Origin: Bacteroidota bacterium
GTDB taxonomy: Bacteria; Bacteroidota; Bacteroidia; Chitinophagales; Chitinophagaceae
DNA: 12,661 nt
Assembly (NCBI GenBank): GCA_029778965.1
Contig: JAKPBL010000038.1
Coordinates: 1-12,661, forward strand
Direction of reading: 5' to 3'
The notes beneath the pieces are model-generated. The model was not told the origin of the DNA, searched no databases, and saw nothing but the letters and a program-made list of their open reading frames with translations. This document shows positions 1 through 7,155 of this stretch, piece by piece; position 1 is the first letter of the stretch, and the number at the start of each line of letters is the position of its first letter. Both the position numbers and the translations under genes were made by a program.

Positions 1-17
1 CCTCCCCATGGGCATTT

Positions 18-45
18 CCTTTGCGTCTTTGCTCCTTTGCGTCTT
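18..45. repeat. Short duplicated CCTTTGCGTCTT motif
   Basis: The 12-mer CCTTTGCGTCTT occurs exactly at 18-29 and again at 34-45, a 16-bp period, immediately before the 22-bp repeat array. Read on the minus strand it gives GACGCAAAGG-type words running into GTTTCTCG. From general knowledge, GCAAAGACGCAAAGG-like words following GTTTCTCGC recur between genes in many Bacteroidota and other genomes, so this may be one copy of a dispersed intergenic repeat. No open frame with a recognisable product covers it. The exact match is seen in the sequence; membership in a dispersed family is inference. Confidence 0.6.
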
Positions 46-48
46 GGC

Positions 49-148
49 GAGAAACAAAAGCCTGCTCTGCGAGAAACAAAAGCCTGCTCTGCGAGAAACA
101 AAGGCCTGCTCTGCGAGAAACAAAAGCCCGCTCCGCGAGAAACAAAGG
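49..148. repeat. 22-bp direct tandem repeat array (4 full copies + partial)
   Basis: The unit is CCTGCTCTGC followed by GAGAAACAAAAG. Copies lie at 61-82, 83-104, 105-126 and 127-148, preceded by the 12-bp second half of a unit at 49-60. Copies 1 and 3 are identical. Copies 2 and 4 end in AAAGG rather than AAAAG, and copy 4 has CCCGCTCCGC in its first half. The units abut without spacers, so this is not a CRISPR. Since 22 is not a multiple of three, translation would rotate through all frames and a coding role is unlikely. The array starts 4 bp beyond the stop codon of the DUF5686 gene, so it would form the 3' untranslated tail of that transcript. No strong hairpin was seen in the unit. Confidence 0.9.
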
Positions 149-152
149 CCCG

Positions 153-2678
153 TCAGAACGCCAGCCTGAAACTCCCGAACACCCCGAACCGGCTCACGCG
201 CGCCTCGGGCAGCGGTCGCGGCAGCACACGCCATACAAAATCGACGCGGAATACTTTGAAGATGTTGTCAACACCGGTTCCGAGCTCGAGATAGAGCTTG
301 CCGTTCAGGTCTTTGAACTGGTTGTAGGGGTTGTCGAAGTTGAGCGTTTTATTTGCTTCGGAAATGTTGGTGGTAATACCTTTGGCGCTCCAAAATTGCC
401 GGAACTTTAACCTGCGGGTAAGCGGTATAAAACGGAACAGTCCGTTTCCGAAATTATGCTCCACATTGAAGCCCGTGTACCGGTCGCCGATGTACTCCCA
501 GCGCGCCATCAGGTTGAAGGCGTATTTATTGTAGTAATATATTTCGTTGCCGGGAATCACATTCAGCAGCATATATGGAAGGGTGCCCGATACCCTGCCG
601 CCAAAAAAGTTATAGTAAAGGCTGCCATAAGGGGCAATCTTCATATAGTCGGACACGCTTGCGTAGAGCTTGTTGTAGCTGTAATTGCTGTTGAGAAAGC
701 CGGGTATGCCGCGGGCATACATGAATTCGACGATGGGGTAGGTGGCACCCAGGCTGAAACGGTTGAAATTGGTTTCGAGAAAGCGCTCGTTATACGCGAA
801 ACGAACCCGAACGCCCATCTCGAAATTGGTCAGGTTCACGCCTTTACCGTTCGTATTGTCGAACAGCGAAGCGGGCGGCAGGTTCTTCAGCGGGTCGAAA
901 ACCTTGTGCTGCGCAATGAGGGTGGCGGAGATGCCGGGACTCCATTCATTGAAATATTCCAGCTTGCTTTCCTGTATCTGCATGAACTTGAGCGGTATCT
1001 TGTTCTTGCGAATGGCCAGCGCAAAAATATTGTCGGTGCTGATCTCGTCGTAATACACCTGCCCGTTGTCGAGGTCTTTGGTATAACTGGCATGTATATA
1101 CGATCGGGGGTTTCGGCTGAACAGGTATTTGGCTTCCGCCTTTCCTTTAAAGGCCTTATCGCCGAAACCATAAGCCAGGTAACCGTGCAGGTACAGGTTC
1201 TTATGAAAACCGGGATTGGTGCCCAGGTCGAAGCGCATCCGGAAACCTTCCCAGGAATTGCCGGTGAACCAGTTGTACCAGGGGCCGATCTCGAAATTGC
1301 CGACGTTCCGGTAACCGGTAGCCAGGAAGTTAATCGTGGTGACGTATTTTTTGAACAGCGGCATTTTCTGCAGCGTATCGATCATGGCATAGATGGCCGC
1401 TTCGTTTTTGGAAAGGTCTTCGTGCCTCGAACCAGACCAGTAGCTGTCGGCTTTCGCCATGGCTCCCTGCGCAAATACGATCTCGGATTGCATTTTGTTT
1501 TTGGCGATGGTATCGCGGATAGCCGGATCATTCACAATAATATTGCGATAGGTGGTGGTTTTGCGTCCAATAACACCAAAGGCCGATTTACCGATGGGCG
1601 CTATGTCGACCACGAATTTGTCTTTCGACAAAAACCAGGTGCTGTCATCGAGCTGCCTGTATTCCTGTATAAGGCTTAGCTTGTCAACGAAATTGATATT
1701 GGCCTCCCGGCTGAGGGCCAGCGTGATCTTTTGTATGGCCCAGGTGGTGTCATGCACCCAGCAATCGCCTTCAAACGTATTCTCCCCCTTTCTTTTGGGA
1801 GAAAAAGCCATATGGATAAGCCGCTTCCCGGCCACGAACTGGCTGTCGAGCACTTTGTAGTGATAGTAGGCATCGCCGTTATCGCTGATCGGGCTGACGA
1901 ACTGCTTGTCGAACACGGGGATGAAGTTCGCATATACGTTCACGTTCTGCTCGGTGCCGCCCAGCAGCTTGCTGATGCTTTCGTTGTTAATGCCGATCGT
2001 CTTAACGGCTTTGATGATTTCACGGGTTCGCCGGGGCGATTTCTGGAAATAGTAATCTGAAATGGTTTCGGTAAGATAAACCGGTAAAAAAGGCTGGCCT
2101 TCGGTCGTGTCCATATTATCCAGTATAAAACCGAAGGGTTTTAGCAGACTGAAGTCTTTCAGCTTTTCTTTTTTCAACCGGTTCAGGTCGAGTTCCAGCT
2201 TGTTGTACAGCTCATATTTGAAAGCAGAAAACCGGTAACGGTCGTTCTCGGGTTTCTTTTTCACAATGCGCTTCCACATCAGGTAGCCGCGGTCTATCTT
2301 TCGCTTCACCACTACCTCGGCAGCCATTTTACCTCTTACAAGCTGCAACACCAAATCGATCGACTGCCCGTTATCGGCAGAAAGCCTGCCGGCCATTTCA
2401 GGATTGACAGGCACCAGCAGGTCCTGGTATCCTACATAGGTGACGACAAGGGTATCGTTCGGCCATTGTTCCAGGCGAAGCGCAAAGGCGCCCGATGAAT
2501 CGGTCAGACGGCCCGTGCCGGCCTGTTTAAAGCTGACGGAAGCGAAGGGGATGCGTTCATCACTGAGCTTGTCTTTTACATATCCCCTGATGACCTTCCC
2601 CTGTGCGAAGGCCCATTGGGCGATCAACAACATACACAATACACCGGCGCCGCGAAGACTGGTCGGTCTTAAATCCAT
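153..2678 (-). CDS. DUF5686 / carboxypeptidase-regulatory-like outer membrane protein
   Basis: An 841-residue predicted outer-membrane protein of unknown function. Residues 1-26 look like a signal peptide (a hydrophobic run ending AFAQ). Residues about 28-115 read as a carboxypeptidase-regulatory-like beta-sandwich (VIRGYVKD, PFASVSF, GTGRLTDSSGAFAL, VVTYVGYQ), the N-domain common in Bacteroidota surface proteins. The middle, including TETISDYYFQKSPRRTRE near residues 200-220 and CWVHDTTWAIQKI near 315, resembles DUF5686. The C-terminal 400 residues alternate in beta-strand style and end in SFRLAF with a terminal phenylalanine, as in outer-membrane barrels. Total length fits the family. The start is the only in-frame ATG near the signal peptide. 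The gene stands alone on its strand and diverges from the creD module. The family has no firmly assigned biochemical role. Confidence 0.88.
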   Translation of the reverse strand: MDLRPTSLRGAGVLCMLLIAQWAFAQGKVIRGYVKDKLSDERIPFASVSFKQAGTGRLTDSSGAFALRLEQWPNDTLVVTYVGYQDLLVPVNPEMAGRLSADNGQSIDLVLQLVRGKMAAEVVVKRKIDRGYLMWKRIVKKKPENDRYRFSAFKYELYNKLELDLNRLKKEKLKDFSLLKPFGFILDNMDTTEGQPFLPVYLTETISDYYFQKSPRRTREIIKAVKTIGINNESISKLLGGTEQNVNVYANFIPVFDKQFVSPISDNGDAYYHYKVLDSQFVAGKRLIHMAFSPKRKGENTFEGDCWVHDTTWAIQKITLALSREANINFVDKLSLIQEYRQLDDSTWFLSKDKFVVDIAPIGKSAFGVIGRKTTTYRNIIVNDPAIRDTIAKNKMQSEIVFAQGAMAKADSYWSGSRHEDLSKNEAAIYAMIDTLQKMPLFKKYVTTINFLATGYRNVGNFEIGPWYNWFTGNSWEGFRMRFDLGTNPGFHKNLYLHGYLAYGFGDKAFKGKAEAKYLFSRNPRSYIHASYTKDLDNGQVYYDEISTDNIFALAIRKNKIPLKFMQIQESKLEYFNEWSPGISATLIAQHKVFDPLKNLPPASLFDNTNGKGVNLTNFEMGVRVRFAYNERFLETNFNRFSLGATYPIVEFMYARGIPGFLNSNYSYNKLYASVSDYMKIAPYGSLYYNFFGGRVSGTLPYMLLNVIPGNEIYYYNKYAFNLMARWEYIGDRYTGFNVEHNFGNGLFRFIPLTRRLKFRQFWSAKGITTNISEANKTLNFDNPYNQFKDLNGKLYLELGTGVDNIFKVFRVDFVWRVLPRPLPEARVSRFGVFGSFRLAF

Positions 2679-2748
2679 AACGATGGCGAAATTAACATAA
2701 CTCCACTAACGCACGGAGCTATTTAACAGTTGCATCCGTCGAAAAAAA

Positions 2749-2779
2749 TTTGGCGATTCGGGAATATTTTATTGCTTTG
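2749..2779 (+). promoter_or_regulatory. Putative Bacteroidota-type promoter for the regulator/membrane-protein operon
   Basis: A TTTG at 2749-2752 and TTGCTTTG at 2772-2779 are separated by 19 bp, matching the Bacteroidota primary-sigma consensus TTTG-N19..21-TAnnTTTG with one mismatch (TT for TA). Transcription would begin about 7 bp further on, near 2786, leaving a leader of only about 10 bases before the ATG at 2797. The -7 element overlaps the palindrome at 2775-2789, the usual geometry for a repressor site. The rest of the 118-bp divergent gap is AT-rich. No convincing promoter was found for the divergent DUF5686 gene. Confidence 0.5.
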
Positions 2780-2789
2780 TATTACAAAG
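2775..2789. promoter_or_regulatory. Palindromic operator 1 (CTTTGTA-T-TACAAAG)
   Basis: CTTTGTATTACAAAG is a perfect inverted repeat with 7-bp arms around one central T, ending 7 bp before the start codon of the membrane-protein gene. With its downstream flank GTGCTTTTA it forms a 23-bp block (2775-2797) that recurs upstream of creD at 3752-3774 with only two substitutions. The shared block, the overlap with the predicted -7 element and the winged-helix regulator encoded in this operon together suggest an autoregulatory site. Binding itself is inference. Confidence 0.65.
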
Positions 2790-2796
2790 TGCTTTT

Positions 2797-3438
2797 ATGC
2801 CAACAGATCAAAGCGGGCTGGAGACCCTGAAAGACATACGGCGGATGATGGAAAAAAGCAGCCGGTTCATCAGCCTGAGCGGCTGGAGCGGCCTGGCTGC
2901 GGGCATCTGCGCCCTGGCGGGTGCGGCATTGGCCCACCGGTCGATCAGCGATTATTACCGGCTTTCTTACGGAACTGCCGGTGAATGCCCCGAATGCCTG
3001 CGCGACCGGCTGGTGGCGATCGCTGCCGGTGTATTTCTCTCGGCCCTGATCGCTGCCGTTATTTTTACCTATCTGCGCAGTCGTAAAGAGGATGTGGCGA
3101 TATGGGGTTCTTCGGCGCGGCGCCTGCTGTGGAATACACTTATCCCGATGGTGGCAGGCGGCGTACTGATCCTGAAAATGATGGATTATAAAATGTATGC
3201 ACTGGTGGGTCCGGCATCGCTGATCTTCTACGGACTGGCGCTCGTAAACGGATCGCGTTATACGCTGGGCGAGGTTCGATATCTCGGGCTGGCGATCCTG
3301 GCCACCGGGCTGATCAGTGCCTGGTTCCCGAAAGCAACCCTGTATTACTGGGCCTTTGGTTTCGGTATCTTGCACGTGGTATATGGCATTGCGATGTGGT
3401 GGAAACATGAACGACAAGCAGGCGAAACAACTACATGA
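2797..3438 (+). CDS. Six-helix membrane protein of unknown function, paired with a winged-helix regulator
   Basis: A 213-residue integral membrane protein that I do not recognise as a named family. An amphipathic N-terminus (LKDIRRMMEKSSRFISLSG) precedes about six hydrophobic segments near residues 28-47, 71-92, 111-127, 131-150, 162-178 and 182-202. The first external or cytoplasmic loop carries a CPEC pair (C64, C67) that could bind metal or form a disulfide. Proteins of this look commonly sit beside small winged-helix regulators in Bacteroidota. Here the stop codon overlaps the regulator's start in an ATGA, so the two are probably translationally coupled. The start ATG lies 7 bp after a palindromic operator. 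It may sense something for the regulator or be a target of it; neither is shown by the sequence. Confidence 0.85.
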   Translation: MPTDQSGLETLKDIRRMMEKSSRFISLSGWSGLAAGICALAGAALAHRSISDYYRLSYGTAGECPECLRDRLVAIAAGVFLSALIAAVIFTYLRSRKEDVAIWGSSARRLLWNTLIPMVAGGVLILKMMDYKMYALVGPASLIFYGLALVNGSRYTLGEVRYLGLAILATGLISAWFPKATLYYWAFGFGILHVVYGIAMWWKHERQAGETTT

Positions 3439-3734
3439 AAAACCCGATCGAACACCTGAATAAAGTTTTTGACAGCCGGATCAGGCTGGGCATCATGAGC
3501 GCGCTTATGGTGAACGAAGAAGTGAATTTCAATGAGCTGAAAGAACTGATTGAAGTCACTGACGGCAACCTGGCTACCCACCTGAAGACCCTGGAAGAAA
3601 ACAATTACATCAAAGTGCAGAAGGGATTTGTGGGACGAAAAACAAATACCACGTATTCTGTCACCAAGGCCGGTGAAAAAGCTTTCAAGCTCCACCTGGA
3701 GGCGCTTGAAAAAATGATCCGGTCGATAGGGTGA
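3435..3734 (+). CDS. Small winged-helix transcriptional regulator (HTH_34-like)
   Basis: A 99-residue protein that is essentially one winged helix-turn-helix domain. The recognition region is FNELKELIEVTDGNLATHLK (residues 32-51), followed by LEENNYIKVQKGFVGRKTNTTYSVT (53-77), the typical two-strand wing with a basic tip. A C-terminal helix (residues 80-97) probably mediates dimerisation. There is no ligand domain, as is usual for the HTH_34/MarR-ArsR-like small regulators of Bacteroidota. The start overlaps the preceding membrane-protein gene by 4 bp (ATGA), indicating one operon. The likely targets are the two near-identical palindromes at 2775-2789 and 3751-3767, so it probably regulates its own operon and creD. 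The domain call is firm; the regulon is inference. Confidence 0.9.
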   Translation: MKNPIEHLNKVFDSRIRLGIMSALMVNEEVNFNELKELIEVTDGNLATHLKTLEENNYIKVQKGFVGRKTNTTYSVTKAGEKAFKLHLEALEKMIRSIG

Positions 3735-3750
3735 TTTTTTTTAACCATAA

Positions 3751-3767
3751 ACTTTGAAATACAAAGT
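3751..3767. promoter_or_regulatory. Palindromic operator 2, upstream of creD
   Basis: ACTTTGAAATACAAAGT has 8-bp arms around a central A with one mismatched pair (A3757/A3761). Positions 3752-3774 match the block at 2775-2797 in 21 of 23 bases, including the non-palindromic tail GTGCTTTTA. An AAACTTTG at 3749-3756 is a poor -7 element (first base wrong), and no TTTG is seen at the expected -33 distance, so a separate creD promoter here would be weak or dependent on a factor. The site lies 17 bp upstream of the chosen creD ATG. Its conservation between two genes of one module argues for a protein-binding site. Confidence 0.6.
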
Positions 3768-3783
3768 GCTTTTAAAAAATATT

Positions 3784-5550
3784 ATGTCGCGTTCTTTGCT
3801 GGAAGCATTCCGGCTTTGGGGGGTAACGGTACTGTTCAGTGCAGTTATCATGTGGACAGTGTTGTCGTTGACAGCAGCAATAGAGTGGTGGGTGCTGCTT
3901 TTGTTCGTGACCGGCGGTTTGATCATCGGCCTGCCGGTATATGTTGTTTTGCTGGTCATCGTCAACCTGATCGAAAACCGAACTACAAGTAAAGCAGAGA
4001 AGGAGCAGCGTTTCATCCGTGCTTTCGCCCTGCTTACACTTGTTTGCAGTGTTCCGTTTACCATGTTTTCGGTAGCTGCAGGAGAACCCATGGCCACGGT
4101 ATTGCTACTGTCGGCCACCGTACCGGTGTCGGCTACGCTTTCTTACCTGCTGCAGCACCGGGAAACCGACCGCTTTTTCACGGGGTATGAACAACCCGCA
4201 GAAATACCTATACCATCAAATCTTTCAAACAGGAAAACTCCCTTTTTTATGCAAACGTCAACCACACTTACCAAAGGCATCATTACCGCCTTGCTGATCC
4301 TCGTAATGATGATACCTACTTTTTTTATCAGCAATATTGTTTCTGAACGAAAATCCCGCCAGGAAGAGGTGGTGCAGGAGGTGAGCAGCAAGTGGGCGGC
4401 CGCTCAAAACGTTTCGGGGTACTTCTTATACATCCCTTACGAGCTCCCGGTGAAAGATGTAAACGGTAAGATCAGCGCTGTGGAGAAAGAACTGATCATA
4501 CTGCCCGAAACAGTCACCGTTCAATCGGTTATGCAGCCCGAAGTGCGCCCGCGCTCCATCTACAAGGTGTGGCTGTATAAAAGTAAAAACCTCCTGGCGG
4601 GTGAATTCAGGCTGCAATGGCCGAAGGAGCTCGATGCCGCGCTGGTACGCTGGCAGGATGCCCGGATCTGTATCGCGATCGATGATATCAAAGGCATTGA
4701 AGAAAAACTGTCTGCCCGGTTAAACGGACAATCGATCGAGCTGTCGCCGGGATTGCCCACGACGGCCTTCGGAAAATCGGGCCTGTCCGCGCCCCTGAAC
4801 TGGACTGCCGCGCCGCTTGATGCTACGCTATCGTTCAACTCTGACCTTGCGCTCAAAGGCAGCGAGCAACTGCATTTCCTCCCGCTGGCCGGCAACAGCC
4901 AATTTGAAATAAAGTCGGATTGGCCGAGCCCATCTTTCGATGGCAATTATCTGCCCGGTACCCGCGAAGTATCTGACAATGGTTTTCTGGCCAAATGGTC
5001 ATTCAATAAAGCCAACCTGCCTTTCGCCACGCACCTGCAATCGATAGGTTTTGACCCGGAAAAATTTGCCTTTGGCGTAACCATGGTGCAACCGGCAGAC
5101 CAGTACGCAAAAACCGAACGCAGCGTTAAATACGCGATCCTTTTTATCGGCCTTACATTCTCCTTGTTCTTTATCATTGAGCTATTGCAGAAAAAACCGT
5201 TTCACCCGGTGCAGTATGTGATGGTCGGAATTGCCTTATCCATTTTCTACACGCTGCTGTTATCCATCGGTGAGTTTATTCCATTCGATTATGCTTACCT
5301 GGTAGCCGCCACTGCTGTAGTGCTGCTGATCAGCCTTTATGCAAAAGCGCATTTCAGATCGGCACGAACCGCTTTCATTTTCGGCACTGTGCTTACCTGC
5401 CTGTATGTGTTCACTTTCGTATTGGTTCGTCTCGAAGACACGGCGCTGCTGATCGGTAGCATCGGGCTGTTCTGCATACTGGCCCTGGCCATGTACTTCA
5501 GCCGGCAGGTGAACTGGTACGGTCAGCCGGCCGTTGCCAGTACTGAATAA
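3784..5550 (+). CDS. creD: CreD-family inner membrane protein with extra N-terminal membrane domain
   Basis: A 588-residue inner-membrane protein. From about residue 156 onward it matches CreD (PF06123): one helix (165-184), the ERKSRQEEVVQEVSSKW stretch and SGYFLYIPYE, a large periplasmic beta-rich region (about 200-440), then TERSVKYAILFIGLTF (about 444-459), the family's hallmark, and five C-terminal helices. Residues 1-155 add about four further helices that ordinary CreD proteins of roughly 430-450 residues lack. An in-frame ATG at 4249 (MQTSTTLTKG) would give a standard-sized CreD. In E. coli, CreD is the main CreBC-regulated protein and is tied to envelope stress and beta-lactam response; its biochemistry is unclear. 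Here no CreBC pair is nearby and a winged-helix regulator replaces it. A TTG at 3754 was rejected as the start because it lies inside the operator. The 3' end overlaps the convergent methyltransferase gene by 28 bp. Confidence 0.88.
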   Translation: MSRSLLEAFRLWGVTVLFSAVIMWTVLSLTAAIEWWVLLLFVTGGLIIGLPVYVVLLVIVNLIENRTTSKAEKEQRFIRAFALLTLVCSVPFTMFSVAAGEPMATVLLLSATVPVSATLSYLLQHRETDRFFTGYEQPAEIPIPSNLSNRKTPFFMQTSTTLTKGIITALLILVMMIPTFFISNIVSERKSRQEEVVQEVSSKWAAAQNVSGYFLYIPYELPVKDVNGKISAVEKELIILPETVTVQSVMQPEVRPRSIYKVWLYKSKNLLAGEFRLQWPKELDAALVRWQDARICIAIDDIKGIEEKLSARLNGQSIELSPGLPTTAFGKSGLSAPLNWTAAPLDATLSFNSDLALKGSEQLHFLPLAGNSQFEIKSDWPSPSFDGNYLPGTREVSDNGFLAKWSFNKANLPFATHLQSIGFDPEKFAFGVTMVQPADQYAKTERSVKYAILFIGLTFSLFFIIELLQKKPFHPVQYVMVGIALSIFYTLLLSIGEFIPFDYAYLVAATAVVLLISLYAKAHFRSARTAFIFGTVLTCLYVFTFVLVRLEDTALLIGSIGLFCILALAMYFSRQVNWYGQPAVASTE

Positions 5551-6053
5551 ATATCGGCGTGTTGGAAGATGGATGGTTTACGTTGAACAAACTGAATCTG
5601 TACCCATCCTAAGCCCCGCAGCAGTTGTTCGGCTGCGCTGCCTGACAATGGATACGGCACCCACCGGTTCGCCTGTGTGGTGTCGTATTCTACCAGGCAG
5701 ATGGCGGCCTGTTTTTTCAAAGCCGGTTGCATGCTTCGCAGGAAACGATGGTGATCGGCAATATAATGCAGGCTGTTGGCCATAAGTAAACCATCAAGCT
5801 GTTTTTCCGGAAACAGGATTTCACTGAAGTCGCCTGCTATTTTTTCAATCTCTACTTCGCCGATTGTATCAGGGATGGCAGCAAGCCCGTTTTTGTCTGT
5901 ATCTACGGCGGTGATTAAGCTTCCCGGCGACAAGCAATGGGCAAGGGCCCGCGTGAACAACCCGCGACCGGCGCCCAGCTCCAGCCAATGCCCGCTGCCG
6001 GTGATTCCTTTGTCGGCGTGATGTAATAAATCGATGGCATCTTTTAATTCCAT
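5523..6053 (-). CDS. Class I SAM-dependent methyltransferase, last gene of the Kdo8N operon
   Basis: A 176-residue Rossmann-type methyltransferase. Motif I is LELGAGRG (residues 24-31), the acidic end of strand 2 is VDTD (50-53), motif III is the GDF at 74-76, and LLMANSLHYI (89-98) is the post-motif strand typical of family members acting on small molecules. The substrate cannot be read from the sequence. The start ATG (6051-6053) follows the kdnB stop codon by 8 bp. The frame stays open further upstream to 6140, but that extension runs through kdnB and has no methyltransferase content. As the distal gene of an LPS-sugar operon it could methylate an LPS component or be an unrelated passenger. 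Its last 28 bp overlap the end of creD on the opposite strand. Confidence 0.85.
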   Translation of the reverse strand: MELKDAIDLLHHADKGITGSGHWLELGAGRGLFTRALAHCLSPGSLITAVDTDKNGLAAIPDTIGEVEIEKIAGDFSEILFPEKQLDGLLMANSLHYIADHHRFLRSMQPALKKQAAICLVEYDTTQANRWVPYPLSGSAAEQLLRGLGWVQIQFVQRKPSIFQHADIYSVLATAG

Positions 6054-6061
6054 CGGGCTGG

Positions 6062-7138
6062 CTAAAGACGTTCGTACAGGGCGCGCAGCTTTTTCGCGTC
6101 GATCTTTTCTTTCCAGTCCTTGCCCAGGGCATTTTCCCAAAGCGGGGCCATGCCCAGTGAAACATTGATCATCTTGTCGAATTGTTCATCGGTCAGCCCC
6201 TTGGTAATATGCTGTGGTATATCGATGTTGTGCTTCTTCACCATCTCCTTGAATTTGGCCACGCCTTCGGGATAATATTCTTCCAGCTTATCGAATACGA
6301 TGCAGTTGCCGATGCCATGCCGGGTGCCGAGCAGGTACGACAGTCCGTAGCTTACCGCGTGGGCTACTCCCACCTGCGAATAAGCGATGCTCATGCCGCC
6401 GGCATAAGAAGCCATCATTAGTTTTTCATCGGCATCATCGTCCCAGGTTTCTTTTTCCAAAAAGATCTCTTCACAAAGTGCCTGGGCCTTTTCGCCGTAA
6501 GCGCGGCTGAAAGCATTGAGATAAGTACCGGTCAGCGACTCCACACAATGAATGAAGCAATCCATCGCCGTATAGAACCGTTGATTAACAGGCACTGTTT
6601 TGGTAAGCGATGGATCAAGCACGATCTGGTCGAACACCGTATAGTCGGAATTCATGCCGAGCTTGCGGGTGGGCCCGGTAAGCACACAGGTTCTGCTCAC
6701 TTCCGCGCCGGTGCCTGAAATGGTCGGCACACCTACTTTGTACACGGCGGGGTATTTGATCAGGTCCCAGCCCTGGTAATCGACCGACGAACCGGGGTTG
6801 GTCATCATGAGGGCTACTGCTTTCGCCATATCCATTACAGAACCGCCGCCGATGCCGATGATGCCCGATACCTCGCCAAACTCGGCTTTGAGCTCGTCGC
6901 GCAGCCGGTCCACATAGCTTGTTTTGGGTTCATGGCTGATATCGATGAACACCGTTTTGTCGTTGCCTTGCACGGGCAGTCGGTTCAGCAGGGCCGGCTT
7001 ATCGCGAAAATACTCATCCACGAAAAAGATCATCGGCGCATTGGGTTTGCGCTTCGGCGCGATGATCTCGCCCAACTGGTCGAAACAGCCGTTGCCATAT
7101 ACTACGTATCCTGTCAGTTTGAAATTTCTGAATTTCAT
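6062..7138 (-). CDS. kdnB: 3-deoxy-alpha-D-manno-octulosonate 8-oxidase (KdnB)
   Basis: A 358-residue iron-type (group III) alcohol dehydrogenase. The NAD-binding GGGS (97-100) with D103 and the SGTGAEVS stretch (141-148) are present. The four metal ligands can be placed at D193, H197, H260 and H274 (AMDCFIHCVES, GVAHAVSYG, GTRHGIGN). The long invariant-looking segments NPGSSVDYQGWDLIK, RTCVLTGPTRKLG and NSDYTVFDQ match what I know of Shewanella KdnB, which oxidises the C8 hydroxyl of Kdo to the aldehyde for transamination. It lies 17 bp after kdsB in an operon that also has the aminotransferase, so its role in Kdo8N synthesis is well supported. Other Fe-ADH activities are possible from the fold alone, but context makes them unlikely. 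Confidence 0.93.
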   Translation of the reverse strand: MKFRNFKLTGYVVYGNGCFDQLGEIIAPKRKPNAPMIFFVDEYFRDKPALLNRLPVQGNDKTVFIDISHEPKTSYVDRLRDELKAEFGEVSGIIGIGGGSVMDMAKAVALMMTNPGSSVDYQGWDLIKYPAVYKVGVPTISGTGAEVSRTCVLTGPTRKLGMNSDYTVFDQIVLDPSLTKTVPVNQRFYTAMDCFIHCVESLTGTYLNAFSRAYGEKAQALCEEIFLEKETWDDDADEKLMMASYAGGMSIAYSQVGVAHAVSYGLSYLLGTRHGIGNCIVFDKLEEYYPEGVAKFKEMVKKHNIDIPQHITKGLTDEQFDKMINVSLGMAPLWENALGKDWKEKIDAKKLRALYERL

Positions 7139-7155
7139 AAAGAATATTTTTCTGG

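Noticed and set aside
49..148. Possible CRISPR array
   Set aside because: The 22-bp units abut directly with no unique spacers and no cas genes are nearby; it is a simple tandem repeat.
456..1679. A 407-codon open frame on the plus strand
   Set aside because: It is antisense to the DUF5686 gene, whose own frame has a signal peptide, recognisable domains and barrel-like sequence; the plus-strand translation resembles no family and is explained by codon bias of the real gene.
2797..3417. Minus-strand frame of about 211 codons opposite the six-helix membrane protein
   Set aside because: Its translation is rich in Q, H and R with no hydrophobic or domain pattern, while the plus-strand frame has clear membrane helices and is coupled to the regulator.
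3754..3783. TTG start codon 10 codons upstream of the chosen creD start
   Set aside because: It lies inside the palindromic operator and the proposed promoter element; the ATG at 3784 follows the site and begins a plausible membrane protein N-terminus.
6054..6140. Twenty-nine-codon upstream extension of the methyltransferase frame
   Set aside because: It overlaps the end of kdnB in another frame and is an arginine/lysine-rich translation without methyltransferase features.
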